A stretch of DNA of 64,000 bases. Origin: Ichthyophis bannanicus (taxonomy: Eukaryota; Chordata; Amphibia; Gymnophiona; Ichthyophiidae). Position 1 is the stretch's first letter, and every line of letters begins with the position of its first letter. Shown piece by piece: positions 1-11,459 of the stretch. The position numbers and the translations under genes are program-made. Below the pieces are notes generated by a model. It made no database searches. It worked only from the letters and a program-made list of their open reading frames with translations, and was not told the origin of the DNA. The stretch spans positions 80,382,662 to 80,446,661 of the forward strand of contig CM066043.1 of assembly GCA_033557465.1 (NCBI GenBank), written 5' to 3'.

Positions 1-87
1 GAGCGGAGCATGGGCCCAAAGAGGAGAGGCGCGCCATTTATCTGCTCAGCCCCTGACACAACAGTACAAGGTGCCCGTGCTAATTAC

Positions 88-157
88 CCTGCGTGCCAAT
101 GTAAGCATTCTTCTGCTTGTACCCATCCATGAAGCTGGCGTTGATGTAATCAGTCTT
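88..157 (-). CDS. PTPN9: PTPN9 exon, start of the tyrosine phosphatase domain
   Basis: This is a 70 bp internal exon read on the minus strand. It is bounded by a CAG acceptor at 160-158 and a GT donor at 87-86. It encodes KTDYINASFMDGYKQKNAYI followed by GTQ and the first base of a Gly codon. The DYINAS...AYIGTQG run is a hallmark of classical protein tyrosine phosphatase domains and matches PTPN9 best once the flanking exons are included. It joins the exon at 2790-2700 in phase 0 to give HEKTDYIN. The remaining phosphatase exons, including the HCSAGxGR active-site loop, must lie left of base 1. PTPN9 is known as a vesicle-associated phosphatase with an N-terminal Sec14-type lipid-binding domain. 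The exon is intact. Confidence 0.93.
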
Positions 158-544
158 CTGCCGGAGAGAGAGACATGGAAAAAGATGGTTAGGCAATGAC
201 GCTTGAATCGAGTTCTGGTTTTCCCTCATGGTATCTCTATCCTAGCATTAGCAGTTTGCTGGGCTGTCGTTCATGTAAGTGTGCTGTGACACCATGTCAG
301 TGTTTTTATACTGTTTTTTTTAACATATACTTTATTCTTTTTCCTACTTTTTCTCACATCTCTAAAATCAAGAGATACGCTAGTGTAGGACAGTTACTTG
401 CCCATTCCCTTAATCATTTTTACAATACATTTCTTTCAGAGCAATTGTTTTAGCTCCAATCTGGGTTATATGTTTTAACGACTGAATATTTACTTTTTTT
501 TTATTGAACATCTGTGCTGAACATGTTTGTGTTCAATACTGCAT

Positions 545-765
545 ATATTGAGTGAAGGAGCAGCCTAGTGGTTAGAGCAACTGCCTAGTACCCAGAAGAT
601 CAAGTGTTCAATTCCCACCGGCACTCCTTGTGACCTTGGGCAAGTCACTTTACCCTCCATTGCCTCGGAAGAAAAGGCTGGCAATCTACTTCGAGCGATA
701 CATTGCCAAGAAAACCCAGAGGTAGCTGGGTCACTATGAGTCAACAATGACTTGATGGCACTAAA
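545..765 (+). repeat. SINE with tRNA-like head and RTE-type tail
   Basis: The head contains agcctagtggttagagcaac, which resembles an A box, and gttcaattccc, which resembles a B box. A body with ccttgggcaagtcactt follows. The tail at about 725-760 reads tcactatgagtcaacaatg then acttgatggcact and ends in an A-rich run. That tail matches the 3' end of the RTE LINE at 16862-16904 (gagtcgactccgactcgacggcact) with a few differences. This implies mobilisation by an RTE/BovB-type LINE. The same head occurs on a different tail at 51590-51795. It lies in a PTPN9 intron. Confidence 0.75.
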
Positions 766-2149
766 AAAAAAAATAAAAAAAAATTGCCTATAAATACACT
801 TTGTGCAGCTGGTCACTTATTTCTTTCGGAATGACGCGATTTGGCTCCATCTACTATAGATGTCATGCCAGTGCCCTTCAGACTTCGGCGGCTTATTTAT
901 TGAACATTTTTGTATTTAGCTTTGAACTTCAGTATAGCTTCTTCAGCCGCTTGCTTATTTCTTTCGGAAAGGCTTATTTTCTTTGTGATTTGCTTCACCC
1001 AATCGAGATGCCACATCTTTACCACTCTAAACTGGGAAAAGGGTTTACTAAAAGATACAGGTCCAGCTATAATATTACTTCCCTTAACTTTAGCTTGCCA
1101 ACTCAGTTTGTGATTCCAAGCATTCAACCCTTTTTCAGATGTTATTTTGCAAAACTGGTATTAATTAACAAATAAGGTTTTTGAAATGCATCATTTTTGC
1201 AAAACAGAATTGGCACCCAGCTCAGACAAGACCTGCAGGGCTAGAAGATTTGCTCTCGTACATTAGCTATTCCGATGCCAGAAGTACTGAATATCATATA
1301 TGGTAAATTCTGTTTTTCCAAACTTTCATTGTCACATATTGGGGCTCCATTTAATAAGAAGTTCCCCCGAGAGGCACTATACTGTTAGGACTAAGTATGT
1401 TATTGTTGATTGATTTGATTGTCATTTTTGTCTCTTTTGTATTAATTATTCTATACACAAAACTGGAATTCTGATTTAAATAGGACTCCTTCCATCACTG
1501 TTAAGTTTCATGTATAATGCGGATTTAGATGCTTTTTATTTTATCTGAAACCCGAGAGTTTGACCAATTAGAGTGCACTTTGGCACATGAAGTGTGTTAA
1601 ATTTATTACTTTGACCAATGTTCATTTTAGTAACTGTGTTTTAGGTTACACAAGCAATTTCTTATAATAGTGATAGTGATGACTACTGTGGATTTACAGA
1701 TTATAATTTTTTTTCAATTATTATTTGCCATCTCCTCTGGATATTGAAAACCACTGGTGGTCAGCAAACAATGGCAGTAATCAAATCTTATAAATAAGTA
1801 TTAGTAGACGAGTTTTACCCCCAGTGCAGGTGGTTCTGCCAAAACATTTTTATTTACATTTTTGTTTTTGAATTTGTTCCTCCTGCAATCTTAGATATTG
1901 AGTAAGTCTAGAGAAACACTTTCATCAGTAACCATATACGCCCAGGTAACCCCCCACCACCCCATTCTTTCCTGCTAGGAGGCCTCCTGACCGAGTACAC
2001 AAATGGCTGCCTCTCTTGAAAGGAATGCAGAGGGTCATGGTTTTCCTCATCTTAAATTATGAAATGAGAGAATGGCAAGTTAAGAGAGAGAAGATCAATT
2101 TCCCGGTTCTGGAGGCTCCTTTGTGGACGATTGGTTGATTCTTTTTACA

Positions 2150-2330
2150 TAATAACATAGGTTATGATGGCAGATAAAGACCAGTATGATCCATCTAGTT
2201 TGCCCAGTAAGGTGGCTAGAGTGCTTGTAATTGCAGCTCCATGCAGGTCACCCCCTCCGCATGCCTGTGTTTAGGGTTGTACCTGCTGCTCCATGCAGAT
2301 CAGCCCCCCTGTATTAAAAGATATTTTAAA
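2150..2330 (-). repeat. CR1-type 3' end fragment
   Basis: The stretch atgatggcagataaagacc followed by gatccatctag and tgcccagtaag is the complement of a CR1 LINE 3' tail. The same tail type closes the CR1 copy at 39655-44706 and recurs at 34205-34275. No coding sequence remains. The sequence after 2230 is related only loosely and the left border is uncertain. Confidence 0.5.
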
Positions 2331-2340
2331 GTTTGCTTTG

Positions 2341-2393
2341 ATTTCATCCTCTTGGGTCAGTCTATAGATTTCATCCTCTTGGGTCAGTCTATA
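2341..2393. repeat. 27 bp direct duplication
   Basis: Two tandem copies of a 27 bp unit beginning atttcatcctcttgggtcag lie head to tail. The second copy is identical over 26 bases. It is a small intronic duplication with no visible function. Confidence 0.9.
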
Positions 2394-2699
2394 TAACAGA
2401 CACATAAAATATGTGTAATATGCCAGCAAAGACCATAGTTAAACAATCCAGTGGAGGAGTTTTAGCTTTATAGTGCATAAAATATTATACAAATCACAAG
2501 CAACATGCTATCTATTTAGTCTTGTTTGCTATATCACAGAGCTCTTTGTCCGCCAACTTGAGAGCCATCTTCCAGGAGAACACAACAACCTAATCGGCAC
2601 TACAACACCCAACCCACCAAACAAGGGAAGTCCTGTTAGGGTGACTGATAAATGGTAATGCAAAGCTTCCAACACAATGCCAGGTCTTTCCCCGTTTAC

Positions 2700-2790
2700 C
2701 TCGTGTCGGCTCAGCTGCCTCAATTTCACCCTGGTCTGGTCGAGGCACAGGACGTCTCCATAACGATTCTTCTCCTGGTTAAACAACGCT
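2700..2790 (-). CDS. PTPN9: PTPN9 exon, linker to phosphatase domain
   Basis: This is a 91 bp exon with acceptor tctttcgcag (2800-2791) and donor GTAAAC starting at 2699. It completes a Leu codon begun in the upstream exon and encodes ALFNQEKNRYGDVLCLDQTR followed by VKLRQLSRHE. EKNRYGDV-CLDQTRVKL is the conserved entry to the phosphatase domain (KNRY motif) and is characteristic of PTPN9. LxLFNQ replaces the mammalian sequence just before it, so the linker is diverged while the domain core is conserved. Phase is 2 at entry and 0 at exit. The open reading frame that extends past 2700 is intronic read-through and not coding. Confidence 0.94.
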
Positions 2791-3687
2791 CTGCGAAAGA
2801 GAAGCAAAAGGCACAGGGTGCTCTCAGAAACCACAGGGCACAAGGAAAGGAAGTGGACCTCAATTTATTAAGCACCCAAAATGCATGGTCAGACTTTAAC
2901 TGTGTAGTACCTTTCTAGAATATTTAAAATGCTATAAATATACTGACAAACATCTCTAGTCAAGGGGGTTGCAACTTGCATGCGACTTTCAAAATCAGGC
3001 ATGGAAAATATTTTAAAAAATTTAGACACTAGTTAAAAAAATTTTTATGACCCAAGAAAGAGTTATTTACTTCTAATTTACCTTTTCTTTGCTTCCTTCT
3101 AGCCAGCTTTTTGCTCTCCTTGGCTCTTCCTTCCCTAGCTTTCCTCTATGTCCCTTCCCATCATCCTCACTGCCCCACTCCTAGCTCTCCTCTTCCACGT
3201 GGCCCTTGGCAGCAGCCGCATCTCCTTTTGATGGCCCAGTGGCAGGGGGCTATTCTGAGCCATGGTGGAAACTCCTTTCAGTTGGCAATTTCCAAATTCT
3301 AGGCCCCAAAGTTTTTCTACCCTGTGCAGGGCAGCAAGTTTGTGAATTTCTTCCAACAAGAACAAGAGTCAGGGCGATCGTCTTCCTGGCCAAGTATATG
3401 ATACCATCAGGGAGAAAAAAACCACAAAGATCTATGGTGGGCAAATTATAGTTAAAAGGTCCCTGCCTAAGTAGCATACCAAATGAACACACTGTAACTT
3501 GCACCGTGCGCCATTACAAATCTGATCTTATTTCCTTAAGGCCCCAGAGCTCTGCTTACAGGACAAGAAACTGATGCAGGAAGTCACTCCGACAAGAAGC
3601 TTCCATGGGACCATTTCCTACACTGCATCAGAAGCATGGACCCTGCCCTCCCATATATACAGAGCGCGAGTGAGCCCTTATTCTTAC

Positions 3688-4016
3688 AAGGAGCAGGTGA
3701 AGGTGCCGGCTGCCCTCTCTCTCCGGATGTCCTCGTACTCCTCATAGAGTCCGTGTTTCTGCATGAGAGCAATGTGCTCCAGAACCTCCTGCACCGTCAT
3801 GGATTCAGGTCCCGGAACATGCACGGAGCCATGTTCACGCGTCGATGTCTGAGGCACCAGAATTAGTTCATCCAGTGGGTCTGGGTGGCCATTCTGCTGC
3901 GGGAGGAAACTGTGGTTCCAGCTTACAGGGTCAAGTCTGAGCGATCCACCAAGGTATTCGGGCAAGCAGTCCAGAGGAAAGTACTGCTTCAGCTCCAACA
4001 TCTTTACCATCTGAAC
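3688..4016 (-). CDS. PTPN9: PTPN9 exon, end of CRAL-TRIO domain and linker
   Basis: This is a 329 bp exon with acceptor ctatgtctcag before 4016 and donor GTAAGA from 3687. It encodes about 109 residues. It includes LDCLPEYLGGSLRLD, the conserved closing segment of Sec14/CRAL-TRIO domains. NGHPDPLDELIL and SVHVPGPESMTVQEVL follow, then LYEEYEDIRRE, the linker that leads into the phosphatase domain. The order and spacing match PTPN9. The middle segment (VPQTSTREHG and the first residues VQMVKMLELK) is the most diverged part relative to the mammalian protein as I remember it. The exon joins its neighbours in phase 0 and phase 2. No stop or frameshift is seen. Confidence 0.94.
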
Positions 4017-4109
4017 CTGAGACATAGGAAAGAGAGACAGACAGACATGAGGGAACATACAGCCTGGTTCATTACCCGTCATCAAGGCGGGGCTGCCGCA
4101 TTTACTCAC

Positions 4110-4220
4110 CCTTTCTCGCAGTTTCTCCTTCAGTAAGAGGCTGATGATGGAGTAAGGGACCCTGAACCACATGGGAGCACCCACAATGAATACCTTCTTC
4201 AGGCGAGCAGGAAACGCGCC
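4110..4220 (-). CDS. PTPN9: PTPN9 exon, CRAL-TRIO core
   Basis: This is a 111 bp exon of exactly 37 codons, with acceptor ctttgacag before 4220 and donor GTGAGT from 4109. It encodes GAFPARLKKVFIVGAPMWFR then VPYSIISLLLKEKLRER. YPxR/FPxRL followed by a hydrophobic strand and a P-x-W/F-x-x-x-x-x-x-I-x-P-type segment is typical of the lipid-pocket region of Sec14-like domains. The best match I know is PTPN9. Both ends are phase 0. The upstream intron runs 42.6 kb to the exon at 46844. The exon at 4016-3688 follows after only 93 bp. Confidence 0.95.
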
Positions 4221-4876
4221 CTGTCAAAGTCACAGAGTCATTCTTTAAGCTTACAAGTTCTACGTGGTCACCTGTGCTTCATACATGTCCAACAATCGGT
4301 CTCCAATGTAGAAAAGTCATGGTACAACAGCTGGAAAATACACTACATGCTGGAGGCAGCAGGACAAATAAAATGTAACTGGCTTAACTTAATACGTTTC
4401 CTCTCTGTTCTGGTCAATTATTTCACTCCTGTTTCTCTGAATTATTAGAAAAGATGCTTCCAGAGTTCTTTTTTTTTGGAATTAGGGGGGGGGGGGTGTC
4501 AAAGATAATACTTGGCTGAAATACCACAATTATGGGCTCTGAACCAAGCTGCTAATTGTCATGGCTGTGCAACGATTGAGGCTACCTCTCTCTCTGTAGA
4601 GGTTGCGAACATGGTAGCATCCCCACCCTAGGCAGTCCAAGAGCGGAAGATATAATTCATGAATTAAATCCAGGTCCCCCACATGGCAATACACAGTACC
4701 GTCCCTGAGCTGGCACCAACAGTTATTTCTGAGAAGCCAATTAAATTTAAGCATATCTACCAATGCGTCTCAGAGTCGCATTTCTAACTACATCCTCTCC
4801 TGTATTTTGGAACATGTCCTTATTGGCTACAGAGCAAGCAGAGAAGACATATATAGGGCCACTGTAGATAAGAAAA
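4221..4876. other. Intron, no gene seen
   Basis: This is the downstream end of the large PTPN9 intron. It holds a poly-T stretch near 4470 and a G-run near 4485-4497. I see no coding sequence or recognisable repeat before DIRS element A begins. Confidence 0.7.
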
Positions 4877-5056
4877 GCACAGTTACCTGTAACAGGTGAT
4901 CTCTGGGAACAGCAGGAATAAGTCTTCACATATGGGTATCGTCGGTACCGACGGAGCCTGCGTGGGAACGCTCCCCAGCGTCCAATCAGAACGCTTTTGG
5001 GAGCATCCCACCACACCTGCGTGCTGCCTTCCCGCCTTTCCCAACTGCCTCTCCTC
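4877..5056 (+). repeat. DIRS A inverted terminal repeat, left (3') copy
   Basis: From cacatatgggtatcgtcggt through ctcctcagtt it is the near-perfect inverse of 9541-9680. The outermost ~40 bases differ: this end carries gttacctgtaacaggtgatc and the other end carries a ctccaggaacaagcagg motif. It contains the 14 bp perfect palindrome cgtcggtaccgacg at 4940-4953. Confidence 0.9.
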
Positions 5057-5142
5057 AGTTGAGTTTTAAAGCTGAGACAAAGGGAGAGAGAGAGAAGGGA
5101 AAGAGATAGAGAGATACAACTCCTAGGGGAGGTGGGTGGGTT

Positions 5143-5240
5143 GTGAAGACTTATTCCTGCTGTTCCCAGAGATCACCTGTTACAGGTAAGTAACTGTGCT
5201 ATCTCCAGGAACAAGCAGGAATGAGTCTTCACATATGGGG
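5143..5240 (+). repeat. DIRS A internal complementary region
   Basis: Its first half (gaagacttattcctgctg through taagtaactgtgc) is the complement of the left terminus. Its second half (tatctccaggaacaagcagg through cacatatgggg) is the complement of the right terminus. The two are joined as they would be in a circle. This is the known role of the DIRS ICR as a template for restoring the ends. Confidence 0.88.
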
Positions 5241-5473
5241 ACTCCCAAGCTAAGATGCCTGGAGGAGGCCCCAGCATGTTGCAATCTAAAGATGGGCCAT
5301 GCTTATCCCTCAAAACCTCAGGCATCCAAGGGATGGAGGGTAGGAGTTGAACTAGAAAAGAAAAAGAGATGCTGTGGAACAGCTTAACTAAACAAGGTAT
5401 CCAGAGGGGAGTCCTTGTGTAAATCATAATATTAGAAAAATGTTGAGTCTTAATTATCTAATGTGGATCTCAC

Positions 5474-7570
5474 TCAGAAATATTGCAAAATATTTGTTGA
5501 GGGTAATAAGGGTCTGTGGTTGAGAGCCAGATCATTATCCTCAGAGAAATTTCCCCAATGTGAAGTAGAGGGAAAAAAATAATTTTGCAATACAGGAAGA
5601 GATGAGAAGTCCTCATGGCCAGAACTAACCCTAGAAGAAGTGCTGGGGGAGTTCAATGAGGTTGGACTTTTGAGAATAGGTAAAGCTTCTGTAAAGTCCA
5701 AAAGATTGAACTTCCTGTCCTTGGAGCAGAATAAGGTCCTAGGAAGAGTGGAGATAATCTGACTGGTTTGGATGAAAAGGTAGAAATACCCTTTGCAGAA
5801 AAAAGGGGATAGGTCTTTAAGACCTTCTTTATCCCAATGAAAGAGAAAGATATTTGTACTAGGCGTTGAGCCTCCAATTTTTTGAAGATCAGTAAAAGTC
5901 TTTGTAAGTGATGTCACTTATGATGAAGACTTTACATGTAGAGCTTCAGGCGTGACGTAACCTAAAAGGTATTTGGTAAAATATCATAGAAATTGGTTGT
6001 CCACTGAGTTTATGGTATGCTGGGGCAGCATTAATATGGACAGTAGACAAATCTTTCAAAGTCAGATGATGTATAGAGATTGACGCAACAACAAGAAGGA
6101 TTAAGACCTACTTGAGAATCTTGATGGAGAATCTCTGTCTGGTTAAATATGGAAGAACTATAGAGAAAGTTTCATGGAAACTGGTAATATGTTCTTCACT
6201 TACAGGGATAGGATTAGACTTCTTGAAAAGATCTAGCCCCTGAATAACCAGGTCTCGAGACGTACGTGAATGAGTGCAGAGGAGATCCTTAGTCTTAAGA
6301 CAGCAAGTCTGGATCCTTCTACAATTTCAATTAGTAGCTGGAGAAAAAGACGCAATATAAGGGGATACCATGTTTGCCTCTTTATGAGGGCAATATGAGT
6401 ATCATGCGTTCTCCTGTTTAACATAAGCTACCATGAAGTATAGGAAATTAGAAGGAGAGTAGTGAATAAGGACCAACTGCAGTGAAAAAAATGCATCCCT
6501 GTTGAGGAAGTTCCAGTGAGATGTGGAACAACCAGGGAATTGTGCCATTTTCTACACCTTCACGTGGTCTAAACCCTGGTTCCCTTTCCTTAAAAGGAAA
6601 TTAAGGAATATGGTAAAAGTAGGAAAAAACAGTCATGTAGGAACATAACTGGTAGAGTCTACCAGCTGAAGCCCTTATTAATTATCTGACCAGCTACCAA
6701 TTAGGAGTAGCTCTGAGGCTGTCTGGCAAAGGCCCACAGTTGCAGAGCTTTGTTGTAGAATTGCAGAGAGCATGTTGTAGGTTGCTTAGATCTGGCTGTT
6801 GAATTGCCAGTGTGCAACCTAATCTATTCTGTTGGAGCCAAGAGAACTGAACGTGGCTAAGAATGGTAGACAGGCCTGATGCCTGCAACAATAAATAGTC
6901 CAAATGAGTTCTGGAACTCCTTTGGACTTATCTGTTATGAAGGCAGCATAAAAGTTAGGTCCCATAGGTTGGAGAGGACCGACAGACATAATTTGGAGTA
7001 TTAATGCCCAATTTCTGTCCGAAAAGCTGCCTTAAAAAGATATGTGAGAAGGAGATGAACTGCAAAAAGGGGAGAAAACTCTGTATGGAAACTAGTTACT
7101 AGAGTAGGTTTTGAAGAAAAACCTATGGCTTAGAGGATAAGCCCTCCAGTTGATTAGTAGTACTCTTAGAGACTGAATGTCTGGACTAAGAGGGATAGAA
7201 ATTAATACAGAGTTGAGAAGACTTACAATTTAGTAAGTCTTTGAAGGGATAGGGTCCCCTTGCAGTTAAAGGTATGAGATATCCTCGTACAGGAAAACTG
7301 ACAAGGTGAAAGGTATAGTTCACCCTGTTGTTAGTTGTTAGTTCTCCTTTTTGTTTTAAAAGGAGAAACCTGTTATCTCTGGGGTATGATAGTCCTTAAT
7401 AGCTCTTAGCTAGAAGGATAGATTTCTCTTGTAGCAAGAGATTCATGCCCAGAGCCGAGGATTGAGTCAATGTATGACTGATATCTCAGCATGGATGAGA
7501 TGACTTTTAGATGCTTCTGTTAAAAAGAAGTAGGTTCAAGTTCTAAACCTCACACAGAAAAAGTGAATAA
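5474..7570 (-). pseudogene. DIRS A polymerase and recombinase remnants
   Basis: No long frame survives. Scattered matches to element B place the recombinase part around 5640-5920 (a gtttggatgaaaaggt segment that parallels 25140-25160). RNase H or downstream parts fall around 6230-6900. The reverse transcriptase core with its YLDD motif was not found, and 7000-7570 shows no readable domain. The region looks deleted and heavily mutated. Confidence 0.55.
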
Positions 7571-7574
7571 AATA

Positions 7575-8057
7575 TCAGAAACCCTGCGATTGCTGGGTTT
7601 GCTGAGCCTGTTGAGGTTTTGATTTTCTTAGTCTGGTGTGGTGTTGCCTGTCTTTGGAAACATCTATAGAATGGGTAGAAGATGGATAAAACGTTTTCCC
7701 CTTGGGGAAATAAAGCTGTTTATGAGATTTTTTATTAGCTGGGATAGAGGAGAGTTTGGACAATCCTCTGAAAGAAACAGCATCAGTGCTCAACTGATTA
7801 GCTTGAAATAAAGCCTCCTTGTTGAAGAGATTTTCACCAGTACAATGAGTATTTCCCAGCCTTTCCAGAATCCATCTGTCCAAGTCAGAAACTTGGAGCC
7901 AGGCTAAGCGTCGTGCTCCTATGGCTATAGCAGAAGTTCTGCTAATAGACTCAAAACAGTCCAGGGAAGCACGATTAAGAAACCTAGAGATATTTTGAGC
8001 ATGATTGACTAATAAGGAATAGTGTGCTCTTTTATGCTCTGGAAGAAAAGGGTTCAA
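7575..8057 (-). pseudogene. DIRS A gag, C-terminal part
   Basis: An open stretch encodes LNRASLDCFESISRTSAIAI and GARRLAWLQVSDLD, then THCTGENLFNKE, and ends in a Gln-rich tail (KPQQAQQTQQ). It aligns along its length with the gag C-terminus of element B (27702-28200). It is out of frame with the upstream gag part, from which a frameshift near 8050 separates it. The polar, Gln-rich tail is typical of a capsid-like nucleic-acid-binding end. DIRS gag is known to be related to the C-terminal domain of LAP2-alpha. Confidence 0.75.
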
Positions 8058-9405
8058 AAACTAAGTTCTTTGTGACCTCTTTAAGAGATAATCCCATATA
8101 GAAAATATATGAGATAATTTTTGCTGAAAGCATGGATGCCTGGAAGCATCGACATCCAAAGGCATCTAAAGTCCTAGACTCACGACCTGGCGGATAAGAA
8201 GAGTGCTTCTTTGCACTCTTAATATGCCTCATTGCTGATTCTACAACAATAGAATGATGAGGAAGTTGAGTCTTTTGAAAACCTGGAGAATGTGGCACCT
8301 TGTACATAGTGTCAAGTATCTTGGAATGTGGGGATACCGTTAAAGGAGTTCCCCACATTCTTAACAGTAGATCTTGTAAGATCTGATGCACAGGAAGCAT
8401 GATCACCTCATTTGGAATCCAGGGAAAGTGCAGTGTCTCTGAATTCCCCGGTAAGGATTCTTTACCAGGTATAGAAATGTCAAGTAGCTTTGCCATATCA
8501 AGCAGAAAAGCTTGAAAAGAAATCTCCCCCGAAGAGGACTCTTTAAAATGAGGGGTAAAGGCTAGATTTGTAGAAAAATCATTCTTGGTACCGATGGATT
8601 CATCCCAGTCATTGGGATCGGAAGACTGAAAAGGATGAAGCATCGGATTTTCTTTAAAGTGATGACTTTGGTACCGCCGGAGGTCAGTACCGAGACGAGT
8701 CGGTACCGAATCTTCCATGCTAGAGATCGATTCCAGGCTCGGCATCGAGGGAAGCGATTCTGTCAAAGTAAGCATGGACGGTACAGACACCGATGCCAAT
8801 GTCGATACCGGTACCGAAGGCGATACCGATACTCGAGGAACGGTCTGCAGCAACTCTAACGGTACCGAAGTAGCCGAGAGTGCTAGACTACGTTCATCGG
8901 TGATGAGTGTTTCGTCCATCACCATAGCCGATGCCGGGGTGTCGGTACTGCCCGAAGCGGCCACAACCACTGAGCATGGCCCAGGTATGTTCATCGAGGT
9001 AAGAACCTCGGGAACAACCTGGAGCCCCGTTAATGCTTTGGAGCCCGAAGACTCCTGCCGGGGCTTTATTGCCAAGATGTCCTCGAGGGCAAGGCTGAAG
9101 CCATCTCGATGCTGGGAAGGAGATCTACCACTCGAGGACTGGCTAGTCTTTACAGACTTTTGTTTGGTTACCTGATCCTGTGAAGAAGAAGATATTCTAG
9201 CTGGTAACATCAAAGGGGATGTGAACCGGGTATCGAGTTCTGCTCGATTCTGAAGACTTCTTCTGTTTGAGCTCCAGCAGGAGAGACACTCCAGAGGGCA
9301 ATGGCCAGGATCTAAACATTTTAGATACCAAGTATGAGTGTCTGAAAAAATATCTGTACCGCCACACTTTGAGCATTTCTTAAGGATAGTGGCTGGCTTT
9401 TCCAT
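8032..9405 (-). pseudogene. DIRS A gag, N-terminal part
   Basis: The chosen start is the ATG at 9405-9403 (MEKPATILKKCSKCGG), because elements B and D begin gag at the same place. An earlier in-frame ATG lies in the terminal repeat and is probably fortuitous. A CxxC-x9-H-x5-C motif covers about residues 11-30. A Ser/Val/Pro-rich stretch of low complexity follows, then FQAFLLDMAKLLDI, EVIMLPVHQILQDLLLRMWG and QLPHHSIVVESAMRHIKS, which are shared with B and D. The frame ends at 8032, where a frameshift breaks the link to the C-terminal part. The product would be the structural protein of the element. Confidence 0.8.
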
Positions 9406-9540
9406 AATGGAAGAAAGAAAAGTACCGGCGGTACCGGTAGCGTCGAGGGAAGGCAGACGCGACCAAAAAAAGGAAAAAATAAAAAGAAGAATTTTCTGCA
9501 GTGACAGGAATACATCCTGCCAGCTCCGCGGAAAACGGAA

Positions 9541-9704
9541 AACTGAGGAGAGGCAGTTGGGAAAGGCGGGAAGGCAGCATGCAGGCGTGGTGGGATGCTC
9601 CCAAAAGTGTTCTGATTGGACGCTGGGGAGCGTTCCCGCGCAGGCTCCGTCGGTACCTTCGATACCCATATGTGAAGACTCATTCCTGCTTGTTCCTGGA
9701 GATT
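9541..9704 (-). repeat. DIRS A inverted terminal repeat, right (5') copy
   Basis: It starts aactgaggagaggcagttgg and ends tgttcctggagatt. It is the inverse of 4877-5056 except at the extreme end. The GGTACC palindrome of the other copy is imperfect here (gtcggtaccttcg). Confidence 0.9.
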
Positions 9705-11459
9705 AAAAAAATCACTGTACACCCACTGGGGAATTTTCAGCATCATAGCTTGGAATCAGTCATGCTGATATATCGCCATAACATACCCAAGTCAGATGAA
9801 CATCATTGCATTGCATGGAGACTGCAATAGATACCAAGATAATACATTTGCAAAATATATCTTGATTTCAGCTCTTGTTAGTAAAATCCAGAGGGAAATC
9901 TTCCCAATACGGTTGTCAAATAGGCCTCCCTTGAGGCAGGTTATTATAAATTCATCAGGGGGTACCCTGAATGTATCTAACACATCTTGTGAAGATAGGG
10001 AACCTATGATGTCACTATCCCATGAGAACAAGCTGGGCTTCACAGGTCAAAACAACAAAATGGAGTCACAAACAGAATATAACTAACGTGAATAATTAAT
10101 TACTGAAAGCTCCTTTTATTTTAAAAAGGGGCTTCTGAAAGCCACTACTCTAGACATCTTAAACACCGTTCAACCTGTAAAATTCTGAACATCAGACAAG
10201 GTTACATTCCCCATTTAAGGAATCTTTTACCCCATCATCTGTTCAAACCATGTGGAATTTCACTTTCCACTTCCATTATATAGTGGGGTTGAAGAACTAT
10301 GCCAGCTAACTGATTCTGCATGCCAAGAAGATAAATGGTTTGTATTTGAATGCAACTGGTGATAAATGTCCCAAATTCTTGCTGCTTCTTGGCAGATGCA
10401 GAGGAATTCCACCCCTCGCTGCTTATTGATATAAAAAAACACAGTTAACTTGGTTGACTGAACTACTACTTTACGATCTCAAAGGTGGTGGATGAAAAAT
10501 CATCATAAATTATGACTTGGTTTGTTTTGCTCTTGACTGTTGTTTTTGTGTGCTGATATTTGAGAACTGTAAATAATTTGTGGATATAAATGCAATAAAT
10601 GGAAACGGCAAGGTAGGAGTCCGAGTCAGCCCCCCCCCCCCCCCCAACCTGGTACTGGAAGCATCTATTAGGACAGAGTGAGATTCCAGTGAAGGAAACA
10701 AATAGGATACCTGTGGTCATTCATAGCAGAACTGAAGGATAACAGAATTCACAAAGGCATGGGATAAATGCAGAGGGTCCATATATAGCAAGAGGAGCAT
10801 TCCTGCTCAAAGCAAAAAATGTAAATTACTTCTACACTTCAAAAAAGGCACAGAGCGGGGGTAACCTTCTCCGAGCAAGAGTTACAACCCAAAGTCAAAG
10901 GACATTACTAGAAAGACTGGACAGGCTGTGCTGGTCTTTACCTACCATGATTTACTGTATTATTATAAAGGGTGATAGCTAGAGGTTGGGTAGGCTGCTT
11001 CCATTGGAACCTGAGATCCCATCGAGGTCTTCTAATGTTCAGGCAGGCAAACACGACTGCATGGCGCCAGCATCTGTAAGCAGGCCTTGACTGTGACAGT
11101 TGTAGAAGTCTGAATGTTGTGAACATGAAAAGATGAAGGATTGGAATCTGTCTGATAGCAGAAAAGCTTCTGCTTATATTATGTGCAGAACCACACTTAA
11201 AACAAAATTTTGTTTGTAGGGTTCAAGGTTCATTTCAAAGATGATGATGAAGTCTAGGCCCTGAAGTAGGCAAATTGTTTCGTCCCAGAGGATGAGAGCT
11301 GGATTGAAGAAGCTACAAGAAGCCAGTTGTCAAGGAATAGAAATACTAGGGGAACAAGCTTGTGCAGCCATCACCATGAGGCAACCTGGTGAAGACAATG
11401 AACACTGATGAGAGACTGACACTGATGAGAGACTGACACGGATAGTGGTCCATAAGAAG

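Larger units (their letters stand above)
4877..9704 (-). mobile_element. DIRS retrotransposon A
   Basis: A degraded DIRS-type element on the minus strand. Inverted terminal repeats lie at 4877-5056 and 9541-9704. An internal complementary region lies at 5143-5240 near its 3' end. The order on the minus strand is 5' repeat, gag, remnants of RT/RNase H and recombinase, ICR, 3' repeat. This inverted-repeat plus ICR layout is specific to DIRS elements, which replicate through a circular intermediate joined by a tyrosine recombinase rather than an integrase. The internal part between the gag end and the ICR is about 2.3 kb, against about 3.1 kb in element B, so the pol region has lost sequence. 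The element lies in sense with PTPN9. Confidence 0.88.

Noticed and set aside
545..640. A tRNA gene.
   Set aside because: A- and B-box-like words are present, but no cloverleaf with an anticodon stem can be drawn and a SINE body and tail follow directly.
897..1127. A 76-codon minus-strand frame with plausible composition (SKPFSQFRVVKMWHLDWVKQ).
   Set aside because: I could not match it to a known protein. It has no splice signals that join it to PTPN9 in frame, and upstream stops close it. It may be a decayed retrocopy, but I cannot support that.
8717..9175. A 152-codon plus-strand frame rich in Asp/Thr (TDTDANVDTGTEGDTDT).
   Set aside because: It is the antisense shadow of the repetitive gag tract of DIRS A.
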